Assembly: GCA_037349315.1 (NCBI GenBank)
Contig: JBAIAC010000014.1
Coordinates: forward strand, 25,025,001-25,089,000
Reading direction: 5' to 3'
Length of the DNA: 64,000 nucleotides
From: Chelydra serpentina
Lineage: Eukaryota; Chordata; Testudines; Chelydridae
Shown: in pieces, positions 22,171-34,287 of the stretch
Layout of the letters: the number at the start of each line of letters is the position of its first letter
Numbering within the stretch: position 1 is the first letter of the stretch
Translations under genes and position numbers: made by a program
Notes under the pieces: model-generated
Told to the model about the DNA's origin: nothing
The model's input: only the letters and a program-made list of their open reading frames with translations
The model's database searches: none

Positions 22171-23055
22171 TTCTAATGCTGTGGCTCCAAGTCTAGTTTG
22201 AGTATTATAATGATTTTCTTGAACAATGCAGTAAGTAGGATTGTAAACAGATGCTGTAGTCTTTAAAGGGTTGCTCTTCCTGAAATGTGAAAAGAGTCTG
22301 AAATCTATAACAGGTGGATTAAAGAAATAAAGAGACTAATTTGCCGACAATTACAGTTTGCTAAATTATTTGTTGAAAGTTGATTGTTGTGAATTTTGTC
22401 AGTTTTTTCTTTACAAATCATTCCCAAGTTGATCCCAATTTATTTGAATATATGCACTACTGGTAAGCATTCAATTCACTGTTTACACATACATGCATCC
22501 ACTCCCAATTTGTTTCTTTGCAAATTGCTAATTGTTCGTGGTGTATAACTAATAATCTAAAATACATGTTTCTATTCTGGAATTAGATTATAAACCTTTA
22601 AAATAGGAGAATGAAAATAGCAAATAACTCACATATGGCATGAATCTTCATAGAAATAATTATTTTTGCAAATAATTGTGACACTTACCTAGTGATTCTT
22701 TCATTAACAATAAATAATATCCAAGCTTTTCAAAAATTGATGCCTAAAGTTAAGTTCCTAAATCCTTTACCTGTTTTGAAAATATTGGCCAGGATGACCT
22801 CACAAATTGCAAGCTGAACTAGTCAGCATCATTTTTTCCTGCTTGAACATTAATCACTTTCTGTATTAGTCAACCAATTCCACCTGCTACAATCTAATGC
22901 TATCCTGTGAAAAACGAATGCCTTTTGCAGCAAGTCAACAATTGTAGCAAATATGAAATAGTATCACTTATACATGAATAATTCATCCAGCTCTAATCAA
23001 TGTTTCAGAAATGTATTTAATCAGGTTGTCTTTACATAACCATTGCCAGACTGGA
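22171..23055. other. No recognised feature apart from a MITE-like scrap
   Basis: 22741-22795 ('tgcctaaagttaagttccta' then 'ttttgaaaatattggcc') resembles half of the 'taggcacctaa' MITE family. The rest is unassigned. Confidence 0.4.
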
Positions 23056-23290
23056 CCAGATCAGCTGTCTGTCTAGTCTAGTATCCTATCTGTGACAGTA
23101 GCTCATGGCAATTGCTTTCAGATGTAAGTGTAGGAAACTCTGTAGCGGACAATTATTAAATAACCTTCCCAGTGTCACTCAGTAGTTAGTTTATGCCTAG
23201 AATCTTGAGGGTTTACTGCCAGTATTAAAGATATTGCCTTTGAATATCATTAAATGTCTCCTTGTTCTTGTGCTAAGAGGAAGATTAACT
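23056..23290 (-). mobile_element. CR1 LINE 3'-region fragment, antisense
   Basis: 'gactggaccagatcagctgt', 'ctagtctagtatcctatctg', 'tgacagtagctcatggcaat', then 'aatcttgagggtttactgcc'. This is the reverse complement of a CR1 3' UTR of the same type as 3853-4036 but older. Confidence 0.7.
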
Positions 23291-23862
23291 AGAAGCCCCA
23301 AGTCTACCTCCCCTGCACCATGAAGTATTTTGCATACCTTTGGTTTAGAGAGAAGATGATAAACTATCCCCCAGTCTTTCCAATTGCACAGGGGTTGCCA
23401 TTTTGTCCAGCCTTTTTTTAATTATAAAGATTATGGTTTAAATCCTCAAGTTCAGTGTAAAAAGATTCAAATGAAATGGAGATGAAATTTCCATGCAGTC
23501 CAAACTCTCCATTCTCAGTTGGCAGTGCCCCTCACTCTGGCACTTGAGATTAGTACTTTTGCCTGTCATTTAGCTATAAGCCAGAGTCATTTAAAATACT
23601 GTGCGGTTTCCTTTAAATAAAATACACAGATGATATGGTGATGAACTGTTATATTTTTATTTCAGAAACAGAATATCTTATTATTTGAATCCATCCAAAA
23701 CTTTAAGAGTCTCTTGTTCACTTGCAATTAAAATTTCAATACGTTTTTCCTTTGAATGCACAATGTATCTTCCTATGAAACTCAGGCCAAGAGGACTAAA
23801 TTATGTAGAGATCAAATATCCACCAGATAATGTTTCTGTTAATTTGTCCAACATAGTGTTAA

Positions 23863-23936
23863 GCTCCTGATCCTGCAATGAGTTCTGCATTGACTCAGGG
23901 ATTTGCTCACATGGAGCACTTTGTAGGAGTGAGGCC
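23863..23936. repeat. Short MITE-like repeat
   Basis: 'gctcctgatcctgcaatgag', 'ttctgcattgactcagggat', ending 'tttgtaggagtgaggcc'. It resembles a sauropsid short palindromic repeat that ends in 'ggatc.gggcc'. Diverged. Confidence 0.45.
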
Positions 23937-24965
23937 TTAAAGGCGGTTGTTGAATCTAATATGATTTGTAGAAATGCATTTAAAAAGTGAAAATAATTAG
24001 CATACCTCAAATGATACTGTTCTGTCATTGTCAAGTAGTAGCATATTTCTGAGCCTTGAAGATCAGTTTTTCATTGGAGCAGAAATCAGTAACTCAGTGA
24101 GAACATTTTCCAGAGTAAATTGTTTATGTACAGAATGGACAATAGTCCATTTCCATGAACTGAGATATTATTGTGACATGTCTGGTGGCAGCATGTGTGG
24201 GACATATGACAGTGTGAATTGCCATAAGTGCTAACAGCATTGGAAGCGTACCAGGGGTCACCCCCAACTCCACCATAGGGCTCCAGTAAGTGTCAGCCCT
24301 TCACATGCCAGAATTGGGTTTTCCTTGTGGCTACAAGTTCATATTGCTCTTTAGATCAGGAACCAGAATTAAGGTCCTGCATCAGTTTAAGCTTGGACTA
24401 TTTATCCAAAAGTCCTTTCTTTGGATAATGGTCTCTGAAGAATATAGTTTGAACCAGAATATGCAAGCTTTCCCGGGAGATGGTATATCTCTGGAGTTGT
24501 TATAACCCAAGTGATTTGCCTAATCTTTTGCACCTGTTTTCACTGTCCCTCCTCCCCACCCCCCGCTGGGAAATGCATACAAAGTCTGGCCCACACTGAT
24601 ATACAAACCAATCATATACTTAATATAATATGGGCTCCCAAAGGTATAGAAAGTTGCCCTGTCTGTCACAGTTATCAAATGCACATAGATAATTCTGTCT
24701 TTCCGAAATCTCAGCTAAAGCACCACTTAATCACAAAGAAGCAGCTGTCTTGGTCTCCATCTATCTTGGCCTCTCACTCAAATGTAACTGCTAAAACACA
24801 ATGACCCTTCTTGGTTTCTCAGGCCCTGAGTTTTCTGTCTGAGAATCCCGTGTCCTAGCTGTTCATCTAGGATTGCATGCTTTGGAAAGATGGCCTGGCC
24901 ATTAGCATTCCTTTTGTGCAGATACAGAGAGGTATGTACTTCTCTGAGGGTACTTTATTTCATAC
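23937..24965. other. No recognised feature
   Basis: Contains several open stretches of 60-97 codons on the plus strand (24028-24234, 24290-24505, 24511-24804) with no shared frame, splice signals or domains; treated as chance. Confidence 0.45.
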
Positions 24966-25260
24966 AGGCTATATCAACACTACAAACTTTAGAGCAACAC
25001 AGCTGTACCCTCCAGCTGCACCACTGTAAGTTCTCCTGTGTAGTTGCTCTATGCGAACAGGAAAGAGCTGTCCCATTGTTATAATTAAACCACCCCCAAT
25101 GAACAGAGGTAGTTATGTCAGCGGGAGAGCATTTCCCACCAACAAAGGCTGTTCACACTGGTGCTTTTGTCATTGAAACTTATGTCAATCAGGGGTTAGT
25201 TTTTTCACACCCCTGACCAAAAATGTTTTACTGACAAAAGTGCTAGTGTAGACATAACAG
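24966..25260. mobile_element. Harbinger-like MITE
   Basis: Left end 'ggctatatcaacactacaaa' and right end 'gtgctagtgtagacataaca' form an imperfect TIR built on (T)GTCTACACTA(G), the terminus type of sauropsid Harbinger-like MITEs. Internal landmarks are 'tgtgtagttgctctatgcga', 'ttaaaccacccccaatgaac' and 'cacacccctgacc'. Non-coding. Confidence 0.65.
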
Positions 25261-25700
25261 TTGGGTGTGGTGAGAGTTTCATCCTGGTTGTTTATGCATT
25301 AATGAACTGTAATGTACCTGACAGTAACACTTGCTGCCATAAACACCAAGCAAGCTTCAGTTCTCTTTTTATATACAATATACAGGCAAATAACTGAGGC
25401 AAAATTTATGGAATTACATTTTAATGATTGTCTTTCAGGGAAAAACTCCTGCTCCAAGAATGTATCAGATGAGTTGATCTAAAATACAATAGTAAGAAAG
25501 TTCTCATTCTTTATACTATGTGAGATATGAAATTATTTGATAACAAAAAAGGATATGCAGTCCCCTTCTTACCTGTCTATGCATTTAGAGTGCATGCATA
25601 CCATTGAATTGGGACACTAAATAAAATAATTGTTATTTCTCCATTGTGCCTAAAGAACTATAGTCTCTGTGCCACTCTCCATGAGGGTTATATTCTCTAA
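25261..25700. other. No recognised feature
   Basis: AT-rich spacer between two Harbinger-like elements. Confidence 0.5.
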
Positions 25701-26523
25701 GGCCTTGGCTACACTTGCAGATGTACAGCGCTGTTAGTTAAACCCGTGTTCGTACAGCTGAGTAGGGAAAGCGCTGCAGCCTGTCCACACTGGCAGCTGC
25801 CAGCGCAGTAAGGTGGCTACATTTGAGGCATTTGCAGCTGTATTGGGAGCAGTGCATTATGGGCATTCAAGTGGCTGCAACGTGCTTTTCAAATGGGGGG
25901 GGATGAGGAGGACTTTGACAGGGAGCATTTTTGGAGACACAGTGGGTTTCTGGAATCTCCACAGAGTGTCAGCTCATTATTTCCACACCTCCACATCCCC
26001 TGCCTCTCTCTCAATCACTGAAAGCAAACAGCAGGGGCTTTGTTTGTTTTTAAAGAGTAGATAAAAGAGAGGAAACTGAGCCTTCCCCCTCCCCCGCCCC
26101 CGCCGTTCTTCTCCCCCACACACACACGCCGTCTCTGTCCAAGGCAACTTTGCTGCCGGCATTCCTAACGGAGCCCCTCCCCTCTTCCCCCCCCCCCCCC
26201 CCCCCCGCCTGCAAACAGTAGCTGTGTTTGGTTTTTTGTAAAGCACCTCAACAACGGAGCTCTGAACTCCAACCCGGAAGTGCCGTTTCAAAACAAAGGC
26301 AGCTTCCGGAGATCAGTAACTGCGTTGTTCCTCGGCTACACTGAAAGACCAACGTTCCACCCACTTCGCAACAGCTGTTATTCCTCTCGGGGAGGTGGAG
26401 TACATGCAGCGCTGGATCTGAGGAGATACAGCGCTGCATGTGCCTTGCAAGTGTAGCCAGTTAGTGAGTTACAGCGCTGCAGGCACTTTTATTGCGCTGT
26501 AACTCGTAAGTGTAGCCAAGGCC
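25701..26523. mobile_element. Harbinger-like non-autonomous element, 823 bp
   Basis: Begins GGCCTTGGCTACACTTGCAG and ends AAGTGTAGCCAAGGCC, a TIR of 16 bp that is perfect. Flanks TAA (25698-25700) and CAA (26524-26526) are close to the 3-bp TWA target of PIF/Harbinger. A second copy of the terminal word ('gcaagtgtagccag') lies 63 bp inside the right end (26447-26460). The palindrome CAGCGCTG recurs near both ends. The interior is GC-rich with C-runs (26086-26105 and 26187-26206). Open stretches such as 25977-26291 are not genes. Confidence 0.85.
26187..26206 (-). repeat. Poly-C tract
   Basis: About 20 C in a row inside the Harbinger-like element; poly-G on the minus strand. Confidence 0.85.
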
Positions 26524-26644
26524 CAAATCCTTATACTTCAGGGAAAGGCAGCTTGTTAGTCTAAAGGTGGCTGTCTCTAGTATGGGAAGCTCTTTGCAAA
26601 CAGACGGTCTTGCTTGGTGCTCTAACAAAGAAACCACATTATTT

Positions 26645-26745
26645 AGATTGTAAGCTCCTCAGAGCAGGATCTTTTTGTTCTGTGTTTGTATAGTGCTTGG
26701 CGCGGCGAGGTCCAGGTGTATGATTAGTCTCTAAGCTCTACCTAC
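26645..26745 (+). repeat. L2/MIR-like 3' tail repeat
   Basis: 'agattgtaagctcctcagag', 'caggatctttttgttctgtg' and 'tttgtatagtgcttggcgcg' is the well-known 'ttgtaagctc...gggcagg...' tail of L2-mobilised SINEs. Confidence 0.75.
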
Positions 26746-27779
26746 ACACTACAAAGAATAATGAACTCATCCTTATCTGCAGTAAAAGGTCCTACATTGA
26801 AGAGCCTTTCAGTAAGAACACATTTTTAACTGTATATAAAGCAAGCATGATATTACTTCTCTTTTTCCAGGCACTGGGAGTTCTGATAGAGATGCCATCA
26901 TTAAAACTACTGGCAGTTTAGCTCATAATGTTTCCAAGCTATGCAACATGAGACAAATCTCACACCTAAAAATCACATGCCAGCATGCCCCAGGTACAGA
27001 ATACAAATGTAATGTCTGAAATTTTCCTAAAAGACGAGAGGCTTGGTCCCGCTCCCGAAATCTATGGCAAAACTTCTGTTGACTTTCTGGAGCAGCCTAG
27101 GAGAAGGATTAATGTGTTACAAGCATTAATCAATTTCAGCCACTCTTTCCTAAATGTGGCTGTATATCAACACAGTTGTTATCTATCAGTCTATGAATAC
27201 TTTGACTAGTGGCATTTGACAAGTTATAAAGCTGGTTTAATACTAAAAGGAGGTATTGATTGATTAAAATTTTGCCCAAACCCACTAAAACTCATTTAAT
27301 ATTATATTTGTCAAATAGATTTCAAGCAGTTCTACTCAGACCTCGTTTTTCTTCTAGTAAGGCATGCTGGACACCTGCTAAATTGCACAAATCCCATGTC
27401 CTTGACTCTCACCAATGCATGCCATATTGGATGAATATAAGTGCATTTAAAAGGTATGCCCAGAATGACAAACCTTATATAAATTCTGAACAGATATTCA
27501 AAATCATAATCCAGACTGAGACTTAATCTAACAGTCAGGATTTAAATCTTTAGTATTACCAAATGCTGCTGAGTGGTGTATCAGAAGATTACCTGATACA
27601 CTTAACATCTGTGGAAGCCAATTATCCTTAACAGGAAGGATAATACTGAACTCATTAGCTGGCCTAATCTCTATACATTGTAAAAATATGCTGAAAAGAA
27701 TAATTGTAACCAAATGCATTAGTTTTAAACATTGGAAATGTTGGACTTGTCAAAAAAAAATAAACACCTGAAATGACAT
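26746..27779. other. No recognised feature
   Basis: Unassigned. Open stretches 26985-27209 and 27260-27526 lack supporting features. Confidence 0.45.
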
Positions 27780-27965
27780 CCCTCGGGGGGAGGGATAGCT
27801 CAGTGGTTTGAGCATTGGCCTGCTAAACCCAGGGTTGTGAGTTCAATCCTTGAGGGGGCCATTTGGGGATCTGGGGCAAAAATTGGGGATTGGTCCTGCT
27901 TTGAGCAGGAGGTTGGACTAGATGACCTACTAAGGTCCCTTCCAACCCTGATATTCTATGATTCT
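27780..27965 (+). mobile_element. tRNA-derived SINE with CR1-like tail (turtle Pol III SINE)
   Basis: An RNA polymerase III promoter is visible: A box TAGCTCAGTGG (27796-27806) and B box GAGTTCAATCC (27839-27849). The body is 'ttggggatctggggcaaaaa', and the tail GGTTGGACTAGATGACC leads to 'ggtcccttccaaccctgata' and 'ttctatgattctatga', the 3' end shared with turtle CR1. ATGACAT on both sides (27773-27779 and 27966-27972) is a 7-bp TSD. It is the youngest-looking SINE here and the best lineage clue. It is a SINE, not a tRNA gene. Confidence 0.9.
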
Positions 27966-28037
27966 ATGACATTACACATTTATTCCTGATAACAGATGAA
28001 TAAGATTGCTAGTTTCCAGTCATAGAAAGTAACAGAG

Positions 28038-28138
28038 GGACAGATTCTGATCTTTCTGGCATGAAATCAATATACACTCCATTCATATCAATGGAGCTAT
28101 ACTGGATTGATATCAGTGTAACTGATCAGAATTTAGAC
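28038..28138. repeat. Palindromic MITE-like element
   Basis: Outer arms CAGATTCTGATC (28040-28051) and GATCAGAATTTAG (about 28124-28136) pair. The inner words 'atcaatatacactccatt' and 'aatggagctatactggattg' pair around the centre TCCATTCATATCAATGGA. A clear hairpin of about 100 bp. Confidence 0.75.
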
Positions 28139-29229
28139 CAAAAGCTTTATTTTATGACAAACGTTGACATAAAGGTTTGTGTTACAATTTTTTTCTTCTT
28201 GTTTCCTATTAGCTCTATAAGTTTGCTTGTGTAAAATGTTGTTGGTCTGTGTATTGTATAGGTTACTTTGGTATTGTGTTATATTGTATATATTGAGCTC
28301 TAATCAGAAATATAAGTAGATATGATCTTGAGCAGAAATGTTGGTAAGAGAAAACTACACAAAAATCCTGTCACTTTAAAGACAGATTGAAATTCAATAC
28401 TTCAGGCAATATCAACAGAGCATTTGAAAAGTTAGGTTTCAAAACAAGAAAATGGAGACAGACCTTCCCAGCTGGTCAGAGTAGTAGGAGTTGTTACAGG
28501 CCATCTATTCTCGAAGAATTCATTGCCATCCATATTTAAACTACAGACAAAATAGATGTGTGTTACACCCATACTTCAAAATACAGTCTTACCAAAACTG
28601 GATATTTTTAGCTGAATGCCTTCCCACCCCCCAAACTTTCGTGGGGTGGATAAAATGGAAACCAAAGCCAGAACCTGTGGATCTGAATTTTCAAAAACCA
28701 AACCACCCTGTTTTTCCCATATTAGAGATGATTTTATACCTTAATTTTATACTATACATACTTCTTTGTACAGACAGCTGAGTTTTTTGAGATAGGGTCT
28801 TGTTCATTCAGGGAAGTGCTGCAGCCTAAATATAACTTTTAAAAATTTCTTACTCTGCAGGCACACATGGGAACTTTATCTCTGGCTCACAAATATTATA
28901 TCTGATGTAACACATATACAGCTTTCTTCAGACATATTCTGGTCATGCAACACATGTTTTCAGAGATTCATGCAGCTGTGGAACTGCACTTGTATACAAG
29001 ACCTATGGCACTGGCTTGCAGAATCTATGAATTTATAGAAGGGCATTCTCAAAATTGTTAAGTAGGGTGATATACAGCCTACAGATTAATCCTCTTCTAG
29101 AAGCGGAGCTGGGTGAAAAGGGCAAACAATAAAATAAAATAAAATCCACGAATAGTGGAATTTTTAAATTGATATAATTTGGCTGTGTTCCTATCCTTGG
29201 TAAGGCAAGGTTCTTTCTGTGTATGGAAT
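28139..29229. other. No recognised feature
   Basis: AT-rich, with an (AAAAT)n-type run near 29127-29148. Open stretch 28491-28781 unsupported. Confidence 0.45.
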
Positions 29230-29770
29230 CAGGTCAGCTGCGTCCTGAGTGCCCCCTTATGGCCTGGCGTGGCTGTACAGCATTCTGACTCAGTTACCCA
29301 TTCTATTCAGGGCACTTAAATCACATTGTTTAAATAACAAAACATTCCCCTTTAGGGTCCAATTTATCAAATCTTTCAGAGTCTTTCAAAATAGAACTCA
29401 GAGTCTTCACCCCAGTCACCTGCTCTGGGCAGGTCTGTCATCCTACTCTCTCAGAAGTAACTCCCAGGACTTTCCCCTGGAGTCTGGCCTTCTCACCCTG
29501 GAGAGAACCCAAGGCCTTGTTTGCCTTCTCCACAGGGCATCCTTCATTACTAGTGTCTTCCTCCTGCTGAATCAGGACCCTATAGGAACCTTCTTACTCT
29601 CTACTGTGTCTGCAGGCATCTACCAAAGTACTGATTCAGCCACCTGATTCATCTGTCACATGGCATCCTTCATTATTACTCATCCTTCCTATTTGAAGTG
29701 AAAGGAAGCTTGTAACAGGTGGGGCTGGGGACCATTTCCTCTTAAGGGGCCCAGCCACAGTATGAGAGTG
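29230..29770 (-). repeat. Possible LTR-like interspersed repeat
   Basis: A more GC-rich block. On the minus strand it starts TGTGGCTGGGCCCCTTAAGA and ends near 'gccataagggggcactcagg', words often seen in retroviral-type LTRs of reptiles. No TATA or poly-A pair or TSD could be fixed. The 132-codon open stretch 29249-29647 is not supported as a gene. Confidence 0.3.
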
Positions 29771-30664
29771 TATTTTAAACTTTTCATTGCAAGGTGTAGA
29801 ATTTGCATGTTAGAAGAAGAGATCTGTTGTTAAGGTCACACAATCAATTGGGTACGGATCTTGTACAACCTTTTCTTAATAATATTTCACTTAAATTAAT
29901 GTTTTTTGCATCACAATATATTGGCTTTCTAAAATAGCCTTCTGAAGTGATAGGGACACATTTTAATAATCACAAATTAAAGATCTGCACTTTACCTAAG
30001 TTAAAGCCAACATGACCTGCTGCTTGCTATTCATTAACATTTGAGGCGGCTGTTTGGCATTTTGCATCAAGAACTAAATTTGCGAAGACCTAGAATACGT
30101 GTGACAGGAAATGATATTAACCTTTAAAAAAAAAACATACACTGTGTATCCCAGTTTCAGTGCTCATCCTTCAAAGGAGTCTTTTCTAGAATGGCAATCG
30201 CATAACTGAATACACGTTCCTGGATGCCACTTTATGCTGTAAAAACAGAACATTAGCAGTTAAAGCATGCACAGTACAAATCTTTCAGCATAATAAAGTA
30301 AAACACAAAAAGCATAAATAAAATAGTAGTCACTAGAAACTAGGCTCTATGGTCCAAACATTTGGTGTCTAGCACAGATGAAGAGGCCTCCTTTATGAGT
30401 CTCTGGCAGGATCAGTCTTAACAAACAAATTATCGAACCCTTCTGGGAGCTTTCAATTCTACTGGCTACCTCAGACCCCAAGTTGCCATTCTGTTAACCA
30501 GAGAGCTAATAACCTGGCCATGTGCCCTTTTGCCCATCCATATCCCCTACACCAGTGTGGTGGAAGAAGTTGGCACAGGGCTGCATCGTTGTCTCTATAC
30601 CTCGTGGCTATAAGGGAAAATCCCCAGTCAATTGAGCCAACTCTACAGCCTCTGTAAAGAGGAC
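29771..30664. other. No recognised feature
   Basis: Unassigned sequence. Confidence 0.45.
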
Positions 30665-31213
30665 TGTGATGGGAGGCTGGGCTACTGGTGGCATTGCCTA
30701 GTAGTGAGGTAGCTGGGCCTCCACTTTCCCCCTTCTCCAGTGCTTCTCACCAGCAAATACTCTCCAGTACTGTGAAGTCCTACCTTTTGGTGGGTGATGA
30801 CTTGACCCTTTGGCTGATGATCTGTTCCAGAGGACTGGACATGAAAGAAGCAATCTATATAAAGACCTGAATGAACTGCACAGCTGGTTGTTCTGCTTCT
30901 GAATCTGAGACAGTTATGAACTTGTAACCAGGGGAAAACCCAGTCGTGGGTTTTGACAGACTGACACCTATCAGAGTCAGAGGCTGGAATTGGGGTGATC
31001 TCTGGTAAGATCTCTAGCATGTGGGTAGTTTCTTTTTTGTTTGTTTGTTTGCTTTTCATATATTTTCCTCTGTCGTGCTTTCACCTTAAGAATAAATGTA
31101 CTTGCAAAGTAACTTGTGACTGCTGACAATTACATCTGTTCATAGCCCTCAGAAAGAAAGCAAAGCACAGATGCTGGCCTCTTTAGGCAGTCTGGCTTGT
31201 TGGGGATATCACA
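30665..31213 (+). mobile_element. LTR of a retroviral-type element
   Basis: Starts TGTGATGGGAGG and ends GGGGATATCACA, so the ends are TGTGAT/ATCACA inverted repeats. It contains a TATA box (TATATAAAG, 30856-30864) and a polyadenylation signal (AATAAA, 31091-31096) preceded by 'cacct taag', followed by about 115 bp of U5-like sequence. Length 549 bp. The flanks do not show a clear TSD, so this may be one LTR of a longer decayed copy. No coding remains were recognised on either side. Confidence 0.6.
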
Positions 31214-32664
31214 CTGTATAGACAAGGAACTGTATAATCTAAAAAAAAAGGACCCTGGTCAGGAGGGAGAGAGACAAGTTTCTGCCCAAGATTGCTCACA
31301 ACTGAGGACCTGGAAGCCTATATTTGGTGCCCTTGGCGAACCAAGAGGGAGAAAAAACAGATGCCACTGCCCTGAACTGTGACATGTGACCCTAAAAGGG
31401 ATGTGTCCTGCTCTGTTTTCCATGGTAACGCTCACAAGATAATAGAATCTACAGCATTTTTATGAAACCTAGTCAAGCATTTGCTAACACAGGCAATGAA
31501 GCAATCTCTGCTTCCCATCACTTCCCTTCTCTTCCCCCCCAAAAAATGCTGTGGTAGTTGATATGGGGACACAAACTCATTTCCCCTCCCTCGCCAAGTC
31601 TCTCCTCCACCATAGCCACACAAGTGACACCAAAACTTATTTCTGCTTCTTACTCACTGCACCCCCAATAAAGTAGTCAGGAATGGCCCTACTTCTGGTC
31701 CTCTTATTGACTTTCCTATTCTGGTCATAGTTATTTAGTTAATTGGGGTGCAAAATATCCAAATTACTAATATCTGGTTTGAGCTCTTAGGTAGGTACTT
31801 AAAAAATTGTTTCAGAGATTTAACATAGACACATTTTTATTAAATCCCAGATTAATATAAACACAATCACAACACTTTTAAGGCATAAAACGTATAAGAG
31901 AATAACCTGCATTATATATAATCACAAACCTTATGTGGTACATCTGCAATGAGGATTGAAGAGGGAGTCCCTCTTCTCTGGGCTTGGTGATAAGGTTTCC
32001 ACTATCCAACCATCCCAAATTCCCAATTAAAGGCTTGGTGTATACCTCATTCACTTATACCCACGCATGTCTGGGACTATATCTGATTAAGTCTCAGCCC
32101 CTGCTTTTGGTATCCCAAGGGACCAGTCTTAGGGTTTCAGATGTTTGTGTGCTCAAAGGATTTCACAATTGTTTTGACATATCAGAGCAGTTTCAAATAT
32201 GCTATTTTACACCCAGACTGTTTATTACAAGATAGATATTACTAAATCTTATAATCACTCATGCTAACTATTCAAACCTTTTGCTAACTAGTAGGCCTCA
32301 ACCTTATTATCAAACCTGTTTTAAGACAATCCTTCACTTTGCATACTCCTGCTTGCATTACAGCTATAATGGTGATTTGTCATTGATTTCTTGAGCTTTA
32401 CTTAACTTTTCCTAGAGGAATAGTTTATTACCTAAACCCTGATTATAAATTGTCTAATATTAGGCCAGTTAGTAGGTTGAATATCAGGTGAAGGATCAAT
32501 AATCCTGAAGGCTAACTTTCCTATACCAACATACTCCAGCACTTCCACCTGTGTTTTCTTCCTTTTTTAATGTTTTGTTGAGCTTCTGGAATCTCAGGCA
32601 CATTGGCTTTTCCATCCCATGAAAGAGAAAAACAAAACATCGTATTTGCAACAGAAGGGTGGAC
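31214..32664. other. No recognised feature
   Basis: Unassigned. Short open stretches at 31197-31382, 31432-31623 and 31984-32235 carry no domains. Confidence 0.45.
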
Positions 32665-32830
32665 AATAATGTCCTTTATTTTTATTATTATTAATTAATA
32701 ATAAAATAATAATTATTATTTATTTAATTATTTTGTACGGGTCAACAGTGTGCTTAGAGCTGTACAAGACCTAAAAAGGAAGATAGTCCCTTTCCAAGGC
32801 AGTCTAAAATCTAAAGCTCAAGTAAACAAA
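32665..32830 (-). repeat. L2/MIR-like SINE tail with ATT-rich end, antisense
   Basis: An AT-rich 'attattattaattaataata' run (32676-32733) followed by 'gtgtgcttagagctgtacaa' and 'gacctaaaaaggaagatagt' 'ccctttccaaggcagtctaa'. It is the reverse complement of the same repeat as 26645-26745. Confidence 0.65.
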
Positions 32831-33404
32831 ATTGAGATTTTTCTGGGCATGGGGAAGAGCAAGATTCTGAGCTGTCATGTCACTAGGTGCTTATCCAAAC
32901 TAGAAAGATGTGCCACTTTAACCATATCAGTATATTATTCTGCTATATATACCAGTATAGTTAAAGCAATGCAACCCACCTAATGTGGACATAGTTATAT
33001 CAGGATTGGTTTTGAGCCTAAAAAACAGAGAGCTAGGACAGTGAAAGATTCAGGTTTATTCCTTTCTCCACAGACATTGTATTCTCTCATCAAGCAACAC
33101 CTGAATGTAGAGGTCTCCAAGTCCTATAGCATTTATAGGAATGTTTTATTATCCTCAGACTTAAAACTTAACTGAGATTTGATCAAAATGCCCCAGACTA
33201 CCATATAACAGAAATACAAATGAGGTCTGGGCCAATCAGCCATTTCGCCTTGCTCAACAATAGATGCCTGTCCATCTGGAGTCCTCAAGCAGCTCAGGGT
33301 GCTCATCTCCCTGTTCACAACAGGTGTCAATAGGGAGCTCCCTACTTTCTAATGGCTTCAGGCCACAGAGTTTCCAGGTGTTATCCACTAGTTGTGTCTT
33401 GTCA
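32831..33404. other. No recognised feature
   Basis: Unassigned sequence. Confidence 0.45.
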
Positions 33405-33530
33405 TAAACCTAGATTATGAACTCTCTAAGCAGGGTCTCTTATTTCTTGTTTCTGGAGACTAGTCCAATAAACTCTGATCCTAGATTAGGGTCCCTCGGG
33501 TGCTACTGCAACAACACCAACAATAATAGT
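33405..33530 (+). repeat. L2/MIR-like SINE tail
   Basis: 'agattatgaactctctaagc', 'agggtctcttatttcttgtt', 'tgctactgcaacaacaccaa' followed by 'caataatag' resembles the tail of the same ancient SINE class. Confidence 0.45.
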
Positions 33531-34053
33531 CTGAAGGGGCAAATGGGTTTATGATTTCTATAAATAACTTTTTGGAACTTTGTGATTCAGAGTTTTTGAA
33601 AAATGTGGAACCTTCAGATAAAACTGAAACATTTTTTTAAAAAAAGAGAGAGAAAAACGGTTTTAGCTAATGAGTCATTTCTGCTGGGATGGAGTTGTGG
33701 AAACAAGGATCATAACAAGAAAACTGATTGTTCACTAAAGGATGTGGCGCAATAGCCAAGAAACCACAAAAGGTGGCAATAAATTAACCGGGTACATGAG
33801 GAAACATTTTCTACCATATAATAACTAAAGCATGTTAGCATGCAAGCCAAGATACAATACTCTAAATATAATGACACATGGTTACCCCATAACAAACAAT
33901 GTTGCGATGATCAAAAATAGTGCAAACAGGTCTAGCCATATTCTATTCCCCACTCTGAGACTCAAAACTCTCCTGTCAGAGGGGTGGGTGAAGAGGAGAA
34001 TCAGATAGAAGAATGTCCTCCCCCAAACTCACTTTTGTTCACTGGGAGGGGAC
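33531..34053. other. No recognised feature
   Basis: Unassigned sequence. Confidence 0.45.
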
Positions 34054-34281
34054 CACTATGCTCATGGTCAAATCTGGGGCTCTGACCCTATTAATGACCT
34101 TTTCTCCTTCCACACTGCTGCATCTTTCCAGTCTCCCCAAGCAGTAGCTGTTCTACTAGACTGTTTGTATTCTTACCTACTGTTAATTTCAGACTCCTCT
34201 TTTACTCACCTACAACTTAGCCTGCTTTCCTTTTCAGTGCTTTATTGTTTGTGCATCCATATACTGCAAACAAGGGAGCAC
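34054..34281 (+). repeat. Tandem duplication, copy 1 (228 bp)
   Basis: Runs from CACTATGCTCATGG to AACAAGGGAGCAC. By eye it is identical base for base to 34288-34515, with a 6-bp junction (TATGAG) between copies and a period of 234 bp. Not a known repeat family. Confidence 0.95.
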
Positions 34282-34287
34282 TATGAG

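Noticed and set aside
27796..27865. tRNA gene candidate with A and B boxes
   Set aside because: It continues into a SINE body and CR1-like tail with target duplication, so it is a tRNA-derived SINE.
31323..31342. A 'tggtgcccttggcgaacc' word resembling a retroviral primer-binding site downstream of the LTR at 30665-31213
   Set aside because: It lies about 110 bp beyond the LTR end, and matches no tRNA 3' end well enough.
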